From Deinococcus sp. (lineage in GTDB: Bacteria; Deinococcota; Deinococci; Deinococcales; Deinococcaceae), in the NCBI RefSeq assembly GCF_018260405.1, contig NZ_JAGLBG010000025.1, positions 1 through 30,453 of the forward strand: a stretch of DNA of 30,453 nt. Reading direction: 5' to 3'. The notes under the pieces are model-generated. The model was not told the DNA's origin. It worked only from the letters and a program-made list of their open reading frames with translations, and did not search any database. Numbering within the stretch: the stretch's first letter is position 1; every line of letters begins with the position of its first letter. Positions 24,157 to 30,453 of this stretch are shown in pieces. A program made the position numbers and the translations under genes.

Positions 24157-25332
24157 ATGAGCTTCATAAACCGTCTACTTAACCCACGACCGGCCGCCAT
24201 TGGCGTCGAAATAGGCACCAGCGCCATCAAGGTCGTGGCTCTACGTGCTGGCTCGCCCCCATCTCTGCAACATGCAGTCATGATTCCCACGCCCATTGGC
24301 AGCATGCGGGACGGCCTGGTGGTCGAACCCCAGGCGGTCGCCACCGAGCTGAAGAATCTGTTGGCCGAACACCGCATCACCACCCGTTACGCCGTAACCG
24401 CCGTGCCAAATCAGTCTGCCGTGACCCGGAACATCATGGTTCCCAAGCTAAGCCGCAAGGATCTTCAGGAAGCCATCAAGTGGGAAGCCGAGCGGTACAT
24501 CCCCTATCCCATCGACGAGGTCAGCCTGGATTTCGATGTACTGGACGACCCGGAAGAGATTCCGGACGACGGACAGATGGAAGTCGTGATCGCCGCTGCG
24601 CCACTTGAAGCCGTGGCCCGTCAAATCGAGGTGCTGCGTCTGGCTGGCCTGGAACCCACCATTATTGACCTCAAGAGCTTCGCTGCTCTGCGGGCGCTGC
24701 GCGGCAACCTTCTTGGCGAACACCTGACCAAGAGCACCCTGACTGGGCACAACTACACCGAAGGGGGTGAAGTCGCGCTGGTTATGGAAATCGGAGCCAG
24801 CAGCAGCGTGATCAATCTGGTGCGCGGTGACCGTGTCCTGATGACCCGTAACATCAACGTCAGCGCCGACGACTTTACCACTGCCCTGCAAAAATCGCTT
24901 GACCTCGACTTCACGGCGGCGGAAGACGTCAAACTCGGCTACGCGACGGCGACCACGCCCACCGAAGACGAGGAAGACCTGCTCAATTTCGATATGAGCC
25001 GTGAACAGTACAGCCCGGCCCGCGTGTTTGAAGTGGTGCGCCCGGTTCTCGGCGACCTGATTACTGAAATTCGCCGTTCGCTGGAGTTCTACCGGGTTCA
25101 GAGCGGTGATGTGGTCGTCGACCGCACCTTCTTGTCTGGTGGGGGCGCAAAACTGCGTGGCCTGCCTGCAGCGATCAGCGACGCACTCGGCTTCCGCGTG
25201 GAAGTCGCCAGCCCGTGGCTGACCGTACAGACGGATCAGGCCAGAGTCGATACGGGCTACCTGCAAACCAATGCCCCTGAATTTACCGTGCCACTGGGCC
25301 TCGCCCTCCGGGGGGTGACTGGCCGTGGTTGA
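24157..25332 (+). CDS. pilM: Type IV pilus assembly protein PilM
   Basis: PilM is a cytoplasmic actin/FtsA-like ATPase that docks on the N-terminal tail of PilN and links the pilus motor to the inner-membrane platform. The 391-residue protein shows the ASKHA phosphate-1 segment IGVEIGTSAIKVVAL (14-28), the conserved PilM pattern VPKLSRKDLQEAIKWEAERYIPYPIDEVSLDF (about 94-125), EIGASSSVINLVRGD (second phosphate motif, about 210-224) and the adenosine motif FLSGGGAKLRGLPAAI (about 325-340). GGAGGGAG precedes the ATG. It is the first gene of the operon and overlaps pilN by 8 nt. In Thermus and Deinococcus this operon is needed for pili and for natural transformation. Confidence 0.95.
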   Translation: MSFINRLLNPRPAAIGVEIGTSAIKVVALRAGSPPSLQHAVMIPTPIGSMRDGLVVEPQAVATELKNLLAEHRITTRYAVTAVPNQSAVTRNIMVPKLSRKDLQEAIKWEAERYIPYPIDEVSLDFDVLDDPEEIPDDGQMEVVIAAAPLEAVARQIEVLRLAGLEPTIIDLKSFAALRALRGNLLGEHLTKSTLTGHNYTEGGEVALVMEIGASSSVINLVRGDRVLMTRNINVSADDFTTALQKSLDLDFTAAEDVKLGYATATTPTEDEEDLLNFDMSREQYSPARVFEVVRPVLGDLITEIRRSLEFYRVQSGDVVVDRTFLSGGGAKLRGLPAAISDALGFRVEVASPWLTVQTDQARVDTGYLQTNAPEFTVPLGLALRGVTGRG

Positions 25333-26059
25333 AGTCAACCTCTTACCCGCGCAGTACCGTAAGCAGTCTCAGCCCAGCGTCTGGAAATACGCGACCTGGG
25401 CGCTCCTGCCAATCACGGCGGTGGCTCTCCTGATTCCGTGGCTCATGACCTCGACCAAAACCAGCGATCTTCAGCGGCAGATAGACGCCGTTCAGGGTGA
25501 TATCGATACCCTGACGCCCGCGAAGCATGAATACGATACGCTGGTGGCTCATCAGCAGGACCTGAATCAGGTCACGGCCATTGCCAAAACGCTTAGAGAT
25601 CAGAAAACCTACTGGTCAAATGATCTGGCGGCTTTCAGTGCCCAGGTGCCAGCGAATTCTGGCATAGGCCTGACCAAAATGGACATCACTTCCGTCAACG
25701 CAGACGCGCTCGCCAACATTCAGAAGAGCGGTATCTACCCCGGAAAGCTGGTTCGCCGCCAGATCTCACTGGAGGGCAATGCCACCAGCGAACAGGCCGT
25801 TATTACTTTCTTGAACGCTATGGAAAACAGCTCCAATTTTGGCGTGAGTTTTAAAGGTATGGAACGCCAGAGCAAAGATCAGCTCTACACCTTCAAGGCC
25901 GATGTAGGCGTTGTTGGCACGCCTTCGACAGCCGAGCAGTCAGGGGTCACCAGTAGCGCAGCAGCGCCCGCAGCAGCAAGTGCGCCCCAGACCAGTGCCC
26001 CGGCCATTTCACCTGCGGCCCGGTCTGCTGCGGCCTCGGGAGACTCAAATGTCAAGTAA
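25325..26059 (+). CDS. pilN: Type IV pilus assembly protein PilN
   Basis: PilN is a single-pass inner-membrane protein that binds PilM inside the cell and PilO outside. The GTG start at 25325 overlaps the end of pilM. The first residues VEVNLLPAQYRKQ are the conserved PilM-docking motif (NLLP). The membrane helix is at about 19-38 (WKYATWALLPITAVALLIPWLM), followed by a coiled coil (about 42-95) and a ferredoxin-like periplasmic domain (about 100-195). The last 45 residues are an Ala/Ser/Pro-rich tail (SSAAAPAAASAPQTSAPAIS), longer than in most PilN. It overlaps pilO by 11 nt. Confidence 0.93.
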   Translation: MVEVNLLPAQYRKQSQPSVWKYATWALLPITAVALLIPWLMTSTKTSDLQRQIDAVQGDIDTLTPAKHEYDTLVAHQQDLNQVTAIAKTLRDQKTYWSNDLAAFSAQVPANSGIGLTKMDITSVNADALANIQKSGIYPGKLVRRQISLEGNATSEQAVITFLNAMENSSNFGVSFKGMERQSKDQLYTFKADVGVVGTPSTAEQSGVTSSAAAPAAASAPQTSAPAISPAARSAAASGDSNVK

Positions 26060-26723
26060 ACTGTCTCCTCAGTATCTGTTTGCCCTGGCTCTCGCGCTGT
26101 GCGTTGCGGTGATTGCCCTGTTTTTGACCTTGTATTTTCGGCCACGCCAGGACGCTCTCAATACTATGCGGACTGACCTGGCCACCAAACAGGCGATGGC
26201 CGACACTTACCGGGCAGCCGTCGCCAAGCTTCCAGCAATGAAAACCCAGGTGGCTCAACTGGAAGCTGACCGCGCTGCATTTGTGCGTGCATTGCCGGAC
26301 AGTACGCAGTTCGGCCAGGTGGTCGCCCAGATTCGGACCAATGTCGCGGCAGCGAAAGCCGATATGCAGTCGCTGAATTTTGTACCGAGCAGTGTGGCGA
26401 ATCTGCCAGCAGGAGTGAGGGCCACCGACATCAATATGTCTGTTTCGGGGCGCTTTGCCCAGCTCTTTCAGGTCTTACGCAGTCTCGAAACACAGAGCCG
26501 TTTCACCACGATCAACAACGTGAGCTTGGCTTTGCCCGCAGCAACCAGCCTGGACCCCAATATTGCAGGAACGTACATTGTGACGGTTTACACCTATGAC
26601 CCAACCCTGGCGGCAGGCACTCTGCCAGCGGGGGCGGCAACTGGCACCGTCACTACGCCAGCGGCTCCTGGCGCGGCAGCTCCGGCTCCCGCAGCCCCTG
26701 CCGCAGCAGGAGGTATTCGATGA
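26049..26723 (+). CDS. pilO: Type IV pilus assembly protein PilO
   Basis: PilO is the heterodimer partner of PilN in the inner-membrane platform. The ATG at 26049 lies inside the end of pilN; this start gives a short cytoplasmic tail (MSSKLSPQ) before the membrane helix (about 9-31, YLFALALALCVAVIALFLTLYF). A coiled coil follows (about 34-80, DALNTMRTDLATKQAMADTY), then a ferredoxin-like domain (about 80-190: LPDSTQFGQVVAQIRTNVAA, VSGRFAQLFQVLRSLETQSR) and an Ala/Pro/Thr tail (about 192-224). The total of 224 residues is normal apart from the tail. An upstream open frame to 25911 belongs to the other reading frame of pilN. It overlaps the next gene by 4 nt (ATGA). Confidence 0.93.
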   Translation: MSSKLSPQYLFALALALCVAVIALFLTLYFRPRQDALNTMRTDLATKQAMADTYRAAVAKLPAMKTQVAQLEADRAAFVRALPDSTQFGQVVAQIRTNVAAAKADMQSLNFVPSSVANLPAGVRATDINMSVSGRFAQLFQVLRSLETQSRFTTINNVSLALPAATSLDPNIAGTYIVTVYTYDPTLAAGTLPAGAATGTVTTPAAPGAAAPAPAAPAAAGGIR

Positions 26724-28096
26724 CCCGCGCTCCTGTCACCCTGACACGCGAAACAAAACTGCTTCTGTCTGCTCTGGGGCTGCTCGCTGTGCTGGGCGGC
26801 TGGACGGTCTGGAACAGCTCGCACCAGACGCAGCAGATCACTTCGTCGGTTACCCCGCCAGCGCAAACGGCGACCAAGCCCGGCCAGGTCACCACAACGC
26901 CTCAAGGCAAGCCCGGCCAGACCGTGCCTGCTACGACAACGCCAGGCGACAACACAACGGGCACTGGCAATACTGGCACTGTCAATGTCGCTCCCAAGAC
27001 GGCAGCGGGAAAAACCGACGTGGTGACGGCCCCGCCTTTCCCGGCAACTGCGCCGGACGGCAGCACGGCTGACCCGACGGTGGTCGTGGCTCCTCCTACT
27101 GGGATCAACCCCAACCAGCCACTTAACGGGCTCAATGGCCGTAATCCTTTCAAACCGCTCAAAGTCAACACCGAAAATCAGCCTCAGTCCACGGCTCCGG
27201 TCAATACCTCGGCCAGTACCGCACCGGCTCCGGTCACCATCAGCAGGCCCAGCAGCAGCGCGTCCCAAATCGACAGTGCACTGGCCAGCACCCCCGATTC
27301 GTCGGCGGGCGGCGCTCTGCCCATTCCGCGCATTCCGACCACCACGGCCACTGTTCCCAACCTGAAGAGTACCTCCACGCCAGACCGGGCCTCCAGCAAT
27401 CCGGATACGGTCTCCGGCAGCAGTGTGAATTCAGGGGGAGCGCTGCCAATCCCGACCATTACCGGCGCAACTGAAGCGGCCACTGCCCAGAATCAGGGCC
27501 AGACGAAGGGACAGACTCAGGCGCAGCCTGCGGCACCGGCAGCAAGCCACGACGGTAGTGGACAGGCCCCGACCACCGTCAAGGTTCCTCCCATTGAGCG
27601 CGGCGCAGCGGTTACGGTGCCCAATACCGCCACCAACGGCGCTCAGGCCCTGCCATCGATGCCGAGCGCCCCGGCCACGCCGCCTGTGACTAGCCTAAAC
27701 GTGCCTAGCGTTTCGCCCAACACGGGAACTGACGCTACAGCTCCAGGCAAGAGCAATGCGGCACAAAATGGCGTTGTAGCCACGGTGCCCAGCTCCACCA
27801 ATCCTCAGGTGATGACCAAGCTCGGACAGAGCAGCCCGGCGGACACCAGCACCTCCAGCGCACCAAACGACACCATCGCTATCGATAGGGCAATCACTGA
27901 ACACCAGCTGGTCTTCAATACCGCCGTTCTGGGCAAAGTCAAGACTGCCATCTTCCATTCCAATGAGGGATACGTCATCGTTACGGTCGGCCAGCCTATT
28001 CCCAATACCACTCTTATCCTTAAGGATTTGACCGCGACCACCGCGACACTCGCGTCCGGAACAACCACCAAGACCCTTCAACTCGACCAAAGGTGA
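26720..28096 (+). CDS. Pilus platform-secretin connecting protein (PilP/PilW position)
   Basis: It lies between pilO and pilQ, the place of pilP in proteobacteria and pilW in Thermus, and probably links the inner-membrane PilNO complex to the secretin. The 458 residues have one N-terminal membrane helix (about 12-31, KLLLSALGLLAVLGGWTVW), then about 350 residues of low-complexity Pro/Thr/Ala/Ser/Gln sequence, interrupted by NGRNPFKPLK (about 138-147), a PilP/GspC-like NPF motif, and a C-terminal folded piece (about 391-458: VLGKVKTAIFHSNEGYVIVTVGQPIPNTTLILKDL) like the PilP/GspC homology region. The unit SGGALPIP occurs twice, about 43 residues apart. The start overlaps pilO by ATGA and pilQ begins 3 nt after the stop. 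Sequence alone does not prove identity with PilW. Confidence 0.75.
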   Translation: MTRAPVTLTRETKLLLSALGLLAVLGGWTVWNSSHQTQQITSSVTPPAQTATKPGQVTTTPQGKPGQTVPATTTPGDNTTGTGNTGTVNVAPKTAAGKTDVVTAPPFPATAPDGSTADPTVVVAPPTGINPNQPLNGLNGRNPFKPLKVNTENQPQSTAPVNTSASTAPAPVTISRPSSSASQIDSALASTPDSSAGGALPIPRIPTTTATVPNLKSTSTPDRASSNPDTVSGSSVNSGGALPIPTITGATEAATAQNQGQTKGQTQAQPAAPAASHDGSGQAPTTVKVPPIERGAAVTVPNTATNGAQALPSMPSAPATPPVTSLNVPSVSPNTGTDATAPGKSNAAQNGVVATVPSSTNPQVMTKLGQSSPADTSTSSAPNDTIAIDRAITEHQLVFNTAVLGKVKTAIFHSNEGYVIVTVGQPIPNTTLILKDLTATTATLASGTTTKTLQLDQR

Positions 28097-28099
28097 ACC

Positions 28100-30241
28100 A
28101 TGAATAAACGACACGTTCTTCTTCTGACCGCCGTGCTCGGCATGGCTTCGGCCCACGCCCAGTTAGTCAAACCAACAGTGGCCACCCCAGCAAATAATGG
28201 CAGCGTCAAAAATGCACCAGCAGATCCGAATCTGACGTCTGAAACCATCTCTGTGAACTATGATACATATGTTGGACCTCTCTCCATACTATTGGCTGGG
28301 ATCGCAAAGGGCGCAGGCTACGAGATTGTTTTCAACTTTAATGTTGATGCTTTGGCTTTGATTAACGGTGAGATTGTTAGATCGAGTGCCAAAGGCGCAT
28401 CAGGTACCTCAAACGATATTCCCGGCTCTAATAAAGTCAGTTACGCAACTCCACTTGGAAAGCCTGCTGAACTACCAGCCAAGCCTATTACTTACAGTTT
28501 TGTAAAGACACCTTTTAATCAGGTCTGGCCTCTTTTAATGGATATTTATGACCTTCAGTACGAGATACTTAGTATTGGGAATTCAAAAGTTATAAGAATT
28601 AGTCAGCGCCCACAGCAACTAGCTATCGTCCTGGAAAACATAGGGGTTCAGAAAGCATTGCTGATGGCGACCGAGTACTTCGGTGAAGCAAAATACCAGA
28701 CCACAGAAACGACAGATGCCCAAGGGAAAAAAACGCTCATCCAGATTAGAGATGGATATCAGCTGCCTGATAACATCAAGATCATACCTGATACGGTCAA
28801 TAGAAGGCTAGTTTTCAGGGCATCTTCAGAGGATACACCTAGAATTAGAGCTTTCATCTCAACCATCGATATACCCCAAAACTCAAATCTTCCTTTGATG
28901 AATGAGGATTCTAGTACCTTTGTTTATAAAGTTAAGGGTTCAGCCGATGGAGTCGTCAAGCTACTACAGCAGCGGTATCCTAAATTGAAGGTAATTAATT
29001 ACGATAACACGGGTAGCCTCATTATTGAGGGGCTTTCTTCGTCAATATCGGATGCCGTGAAAATGCTAAGCCAGCTTGACCAACCCAAAGCTGAATTGGA
29101 CGCCCAGATTGTGCAGAAAGTGTTCCCACTCGTCAACGCCAGTGCCGAGGAACTCAAGGCCACCCTCGAAGGTACGCTCTCACGTGATATCGCGCAGCAG
29201 ACGGCCAGCAATCTGGCCGCCAACGCCACCCTGCTCGATCCGGTGACCGGACAGCCCTACGCTGGCAAGTCAGTGGCCGATTCACCCATGAACCAGGCCA
29301 ATACGGCGAGCGCTGCCGGAACCAGCACAGCCGCAGGCACCCCGGCCACAACGACCGGCGCAGCAGCCACAGCCCCTGGCGCCGCTGTCCTCGCCACACC
29401 AGCAGCCAACATCATCGCCGACAGGCGAACCAATACCCTGATCGTACGCGGTACCCAGGCCCAGGTGGCCCAGATCGCCGAACTGATCCCTCAGCTCGAC
29501 AAGATCGTGCCCCAGATCAATGTGCAGGTCCGGATTCAGGAGATCACCGAATCGGCCCTCAAGTCCCTGGGAATCGACTGGAACGCCAAGATCGGCGGAT
29601 TCAGTGTCTCGTTGGGCGGCAGCAACGGCCTGAGCGCTACCTTCGACCCGACCCGCACCCTGGTGGGCTTCAACGTCTTTCCGACCCTCAACGCGCTGGA
29701 GAACCAGAGCGTCTCCAAGAAGGTCTACGACGGCAGCATCACCATGCAGAGCGGTCAGCGGTCGCTGGGCAACGCCAGTGCGACGCAGAACGCCTCAAGC
29801 AGTGCAGCGGCCACCGTCAAGTCGGGGGGCAGACTCGACATCAACATCCCCAGCGCCGCCGCCAACGTCCCGGCTATCCAGAAGGTGGTCGATTACGGCG
29901 TCATCCTCGACTTCTTCGATCCTCAGGTTGCCCCGGACGGCACGATCACCCTGCGCGTTCACGGACAGGTCAATGATCTGGTCACCAATATCCCTGACAA
30001 CGGAATCGGCGTCCCCAACATCCTTAAATTCACCAACAGTGAAGCTCAGAGCATCATTACTTTCAAGAGCGGGCAGACTGTTCTACTCAGCGGCCTGATG
30101 GGTTCCAATGCAACCAACCAGAACAACGGCGTGCCGTACCTATCTACCATTCCTGTAGTCGGCGGTTTGTTCGGTTCCCAGAGCAAGCGGTCCTCGGCGA
30201 CCCAGCTGCTGGTTGTTGTCACCGGCACAGTCGTTCAGTAA
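28100..30241 (+). CDS. pilQ: Type IV pilus secretin PilQ
   Basis: PilQ forms the outer-membrane ring through which the pilus and, in transformation, DNA pass. The 713 residues have a signal peptide (about 1-20, cleavage after AHA), N-terminal N0/N1-type domains (about 45-330; YVGPLSILLAGIAKGAGYEI, FVYKVKGSADGVVKLLQ), an Ala/Thr/Pro linker (about 390-435), then the secretin core: NTLIVRGTQAQVAQIAELIPQLDK, INVQVRIQEITESALKSLGIDW, and the C-terminal gate signature GVPYLSTIPVVGGLFGSQSK followed by LLVVVTGTV. The ribosome site is AAGGTGA. The part from about 28170 to 29090 is markedly AT-rich (60-base lines hand-counted at 37-48% GC, with AGA codons) while the rest is about 58-65%. The reading frame is intact throughout. 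A terminator lies 115 nt downstream. Confidence 0.96.
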   Translation: MNKRHVLLLTAVLGMASAHAQLVKPTVATPANNGSVKNAPADPNLTSETISVNYDTYVGPLSILLAGIAKGAGYEIVFNFNVDALALINGEIVRSSAKGASGTSNDIPGSNKVSYATPLGKPAELPAKPITYSFVKTPFNQVWPLLMDIYDLQYEILSIGNSKVIRISQRPQQLAIVLENIGVQKALLMATEYFGEAKYQTTETTDAQGKKTLIQIRDGYQLPDNIKIIPDTVNRRLVFRASSEDTPRIRAFISTIDIPQNSNLPLMNEDSSTFVYKVKGSADGVVKLLQQRYPKLKVINYDNTGSLIIEGLSSSISDAVKMLSQLDQPKAELDAQIVQKVFPLVNASAEELKATLEGTLSRDIAQQTASNLAANATLLDPVTGQPYAGKSVADSPMNQANTASAAGTSTAAGTPATTTGAAATAPGAAVLATPAANIIADRRTNTLIVRGTQAQVAQIAELIPQLDKIVPQINVQVRIQEITESALKSLGIDWNAKIGGFSVSLGGSNGLSATFDPTRTLVGFNVFPTLNALENQSVSKKVYDGSITMQSGQRSLGNASATQNASSSAAATVKSGGRLDINIPSAAANVPAIQKVVDYGVILDFFDPQVAPDGTITLRVHGQVNDLVTNIPDNGIGVPNILKFTNSEAQSIITFKSGQTVLLSGLMGSNATNQNNGVPYLSTIPVVGGLFGSQSKRSSATQLLVVVTGTVVQ

Positions 30242-30355
30242 AGCCAAACTCCCCTATACGACCTGCCCGCTTCTTGACCAGAACAGCACCCATGATGGGG
30301 ACTGCCCACTTCCCAACTGCGGCGGAATGGAGAGCAGTCCGTATTGGCAGGTCAG

Positions 30356-30381
30356 GCGCTCCTTTCACGGGGCGCTTTTTT
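30356..30381 (+). terminator. Rho-independent terminator after the pil operon
   Basis: GCGCTCC (30356-30362), 6-nt loop, GGGGCGC (30369-30375; one G-U pair) and TTTTTT (30376-30381). It closes the pil operon 115 nt after pilQ. Confidence 0.9.
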
Positions 30382-30442
30382 GTGGCTGGTTTGTTTGCTC
30401 ATGCTCCCTGGACTGAGCGGCGCGGCGCGGTACAGTCAGCCT

Positions 30443-30453
30443 ATGAGGTACTT
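30443..30453 (+). CDS. aroC: Start of a gene, probably chorismate synthase (partial)
   Basis: Only ATG AGG TAC TT is visible (M R Y L/F). TACAGT at 30431-30436 lies 6 nt before the ATG with no ribosome site, the leaderless pattern. In Thermus and Deinococcus chorismate synthase starts MR(Y/F)LTAGESHG and follows the pil operon in D. radiodurans, as I recall it, so aroC is the best guess. Three codons cannot prove it. Confidence 0.4.

Overview
The window looks like a chromosomal stretch from a Deinococcus species (Deinococcota). The evidence is a fairly high GC content, a pilM-pilN-pilO-(pilP/pilW position)-pilQ operon that appears to run on into aroC, a DnaJ without the cysteine-rich zinc region, an L19 with a long Ala/Glu/Lys tail, and many start codons lying 6-8 nt downstream of a TANNNT -10 box with no Shine-Dalgarno sequence (leaderless mRNAs). 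Most genes are housekeeping. No intact mobile element, CRISPR array, tRNA or rRNA was seen.

Layout. 1-1177: tail of an unknown gene, a possible 29-codon leader ORF, then a manganese-type inorganic pyrophosphatase. 1244-6214 (minus): an Hsp70 cluster read dnaK, grpE, an 81-aa membrane protein, a VF530-ankyrin fusion, dnaJ. The dnaK promoter is a near-consensus sigma-70 type (TTGACA-17-TATGAT) with an HspR-type HAIR inverted repeat just upstream. About 6295-6477 is a C-terminal scrap of an ISAs1-type transposase. 6669-10626: a carbohydrate ABC uptake locus (two permeases, a UgpB-like binding protein, a TIM-barrel sugar phosphate isomerase/epimerase), with an IclR-type regulator convergent at 10931-11629. 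11749-14162: a LapA-like membrane protein, then accD-accA (acetyl-CoA carboxylase carboxyltransferase). 14299-15394 (minus): prfB, with the classical programmed +1 frameshift; its start lies well upstream of the longest single-frame ORF. 15731-22682: a lipoprotein, lepA, a secreted DUF3298-like protein, citrate synthase, tsaB and rplS. 22954-30241: another lipoprotein and the type IV pilus assembly/secretin operon; the last 11 bases are probably the start of chorismate synthase.

How it fits together. The chaperone cluster should respond to protein damage through HspR. The ABC locus probably imports an unidentified sugar or sugar phosphate and isomerises it, using an ATPase encoded elsewhere. 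The pil operon encodes the inner-membrane platform (PilM/N/O), a connecting protein in the PilP/PilW position and the outer-membrane secretin needed for pili and, in this phylum, DNA uptake.

The most notable observations are the sharp composition change inside pilQ (about 28170-29090 is much more AT-rich than the rest), the VF530-ankyrin fusion and small membrane protein inside the chaperone cluster, the HAIR/dnaK promoter, the two-tier hairpin plus terminator between dnaK and grpE, the possible leader ORF overlapping the pyrophosphatase start, and a dispersed intergenic repeat. All functional calls come from reading motifs by eye; no database search was possible.
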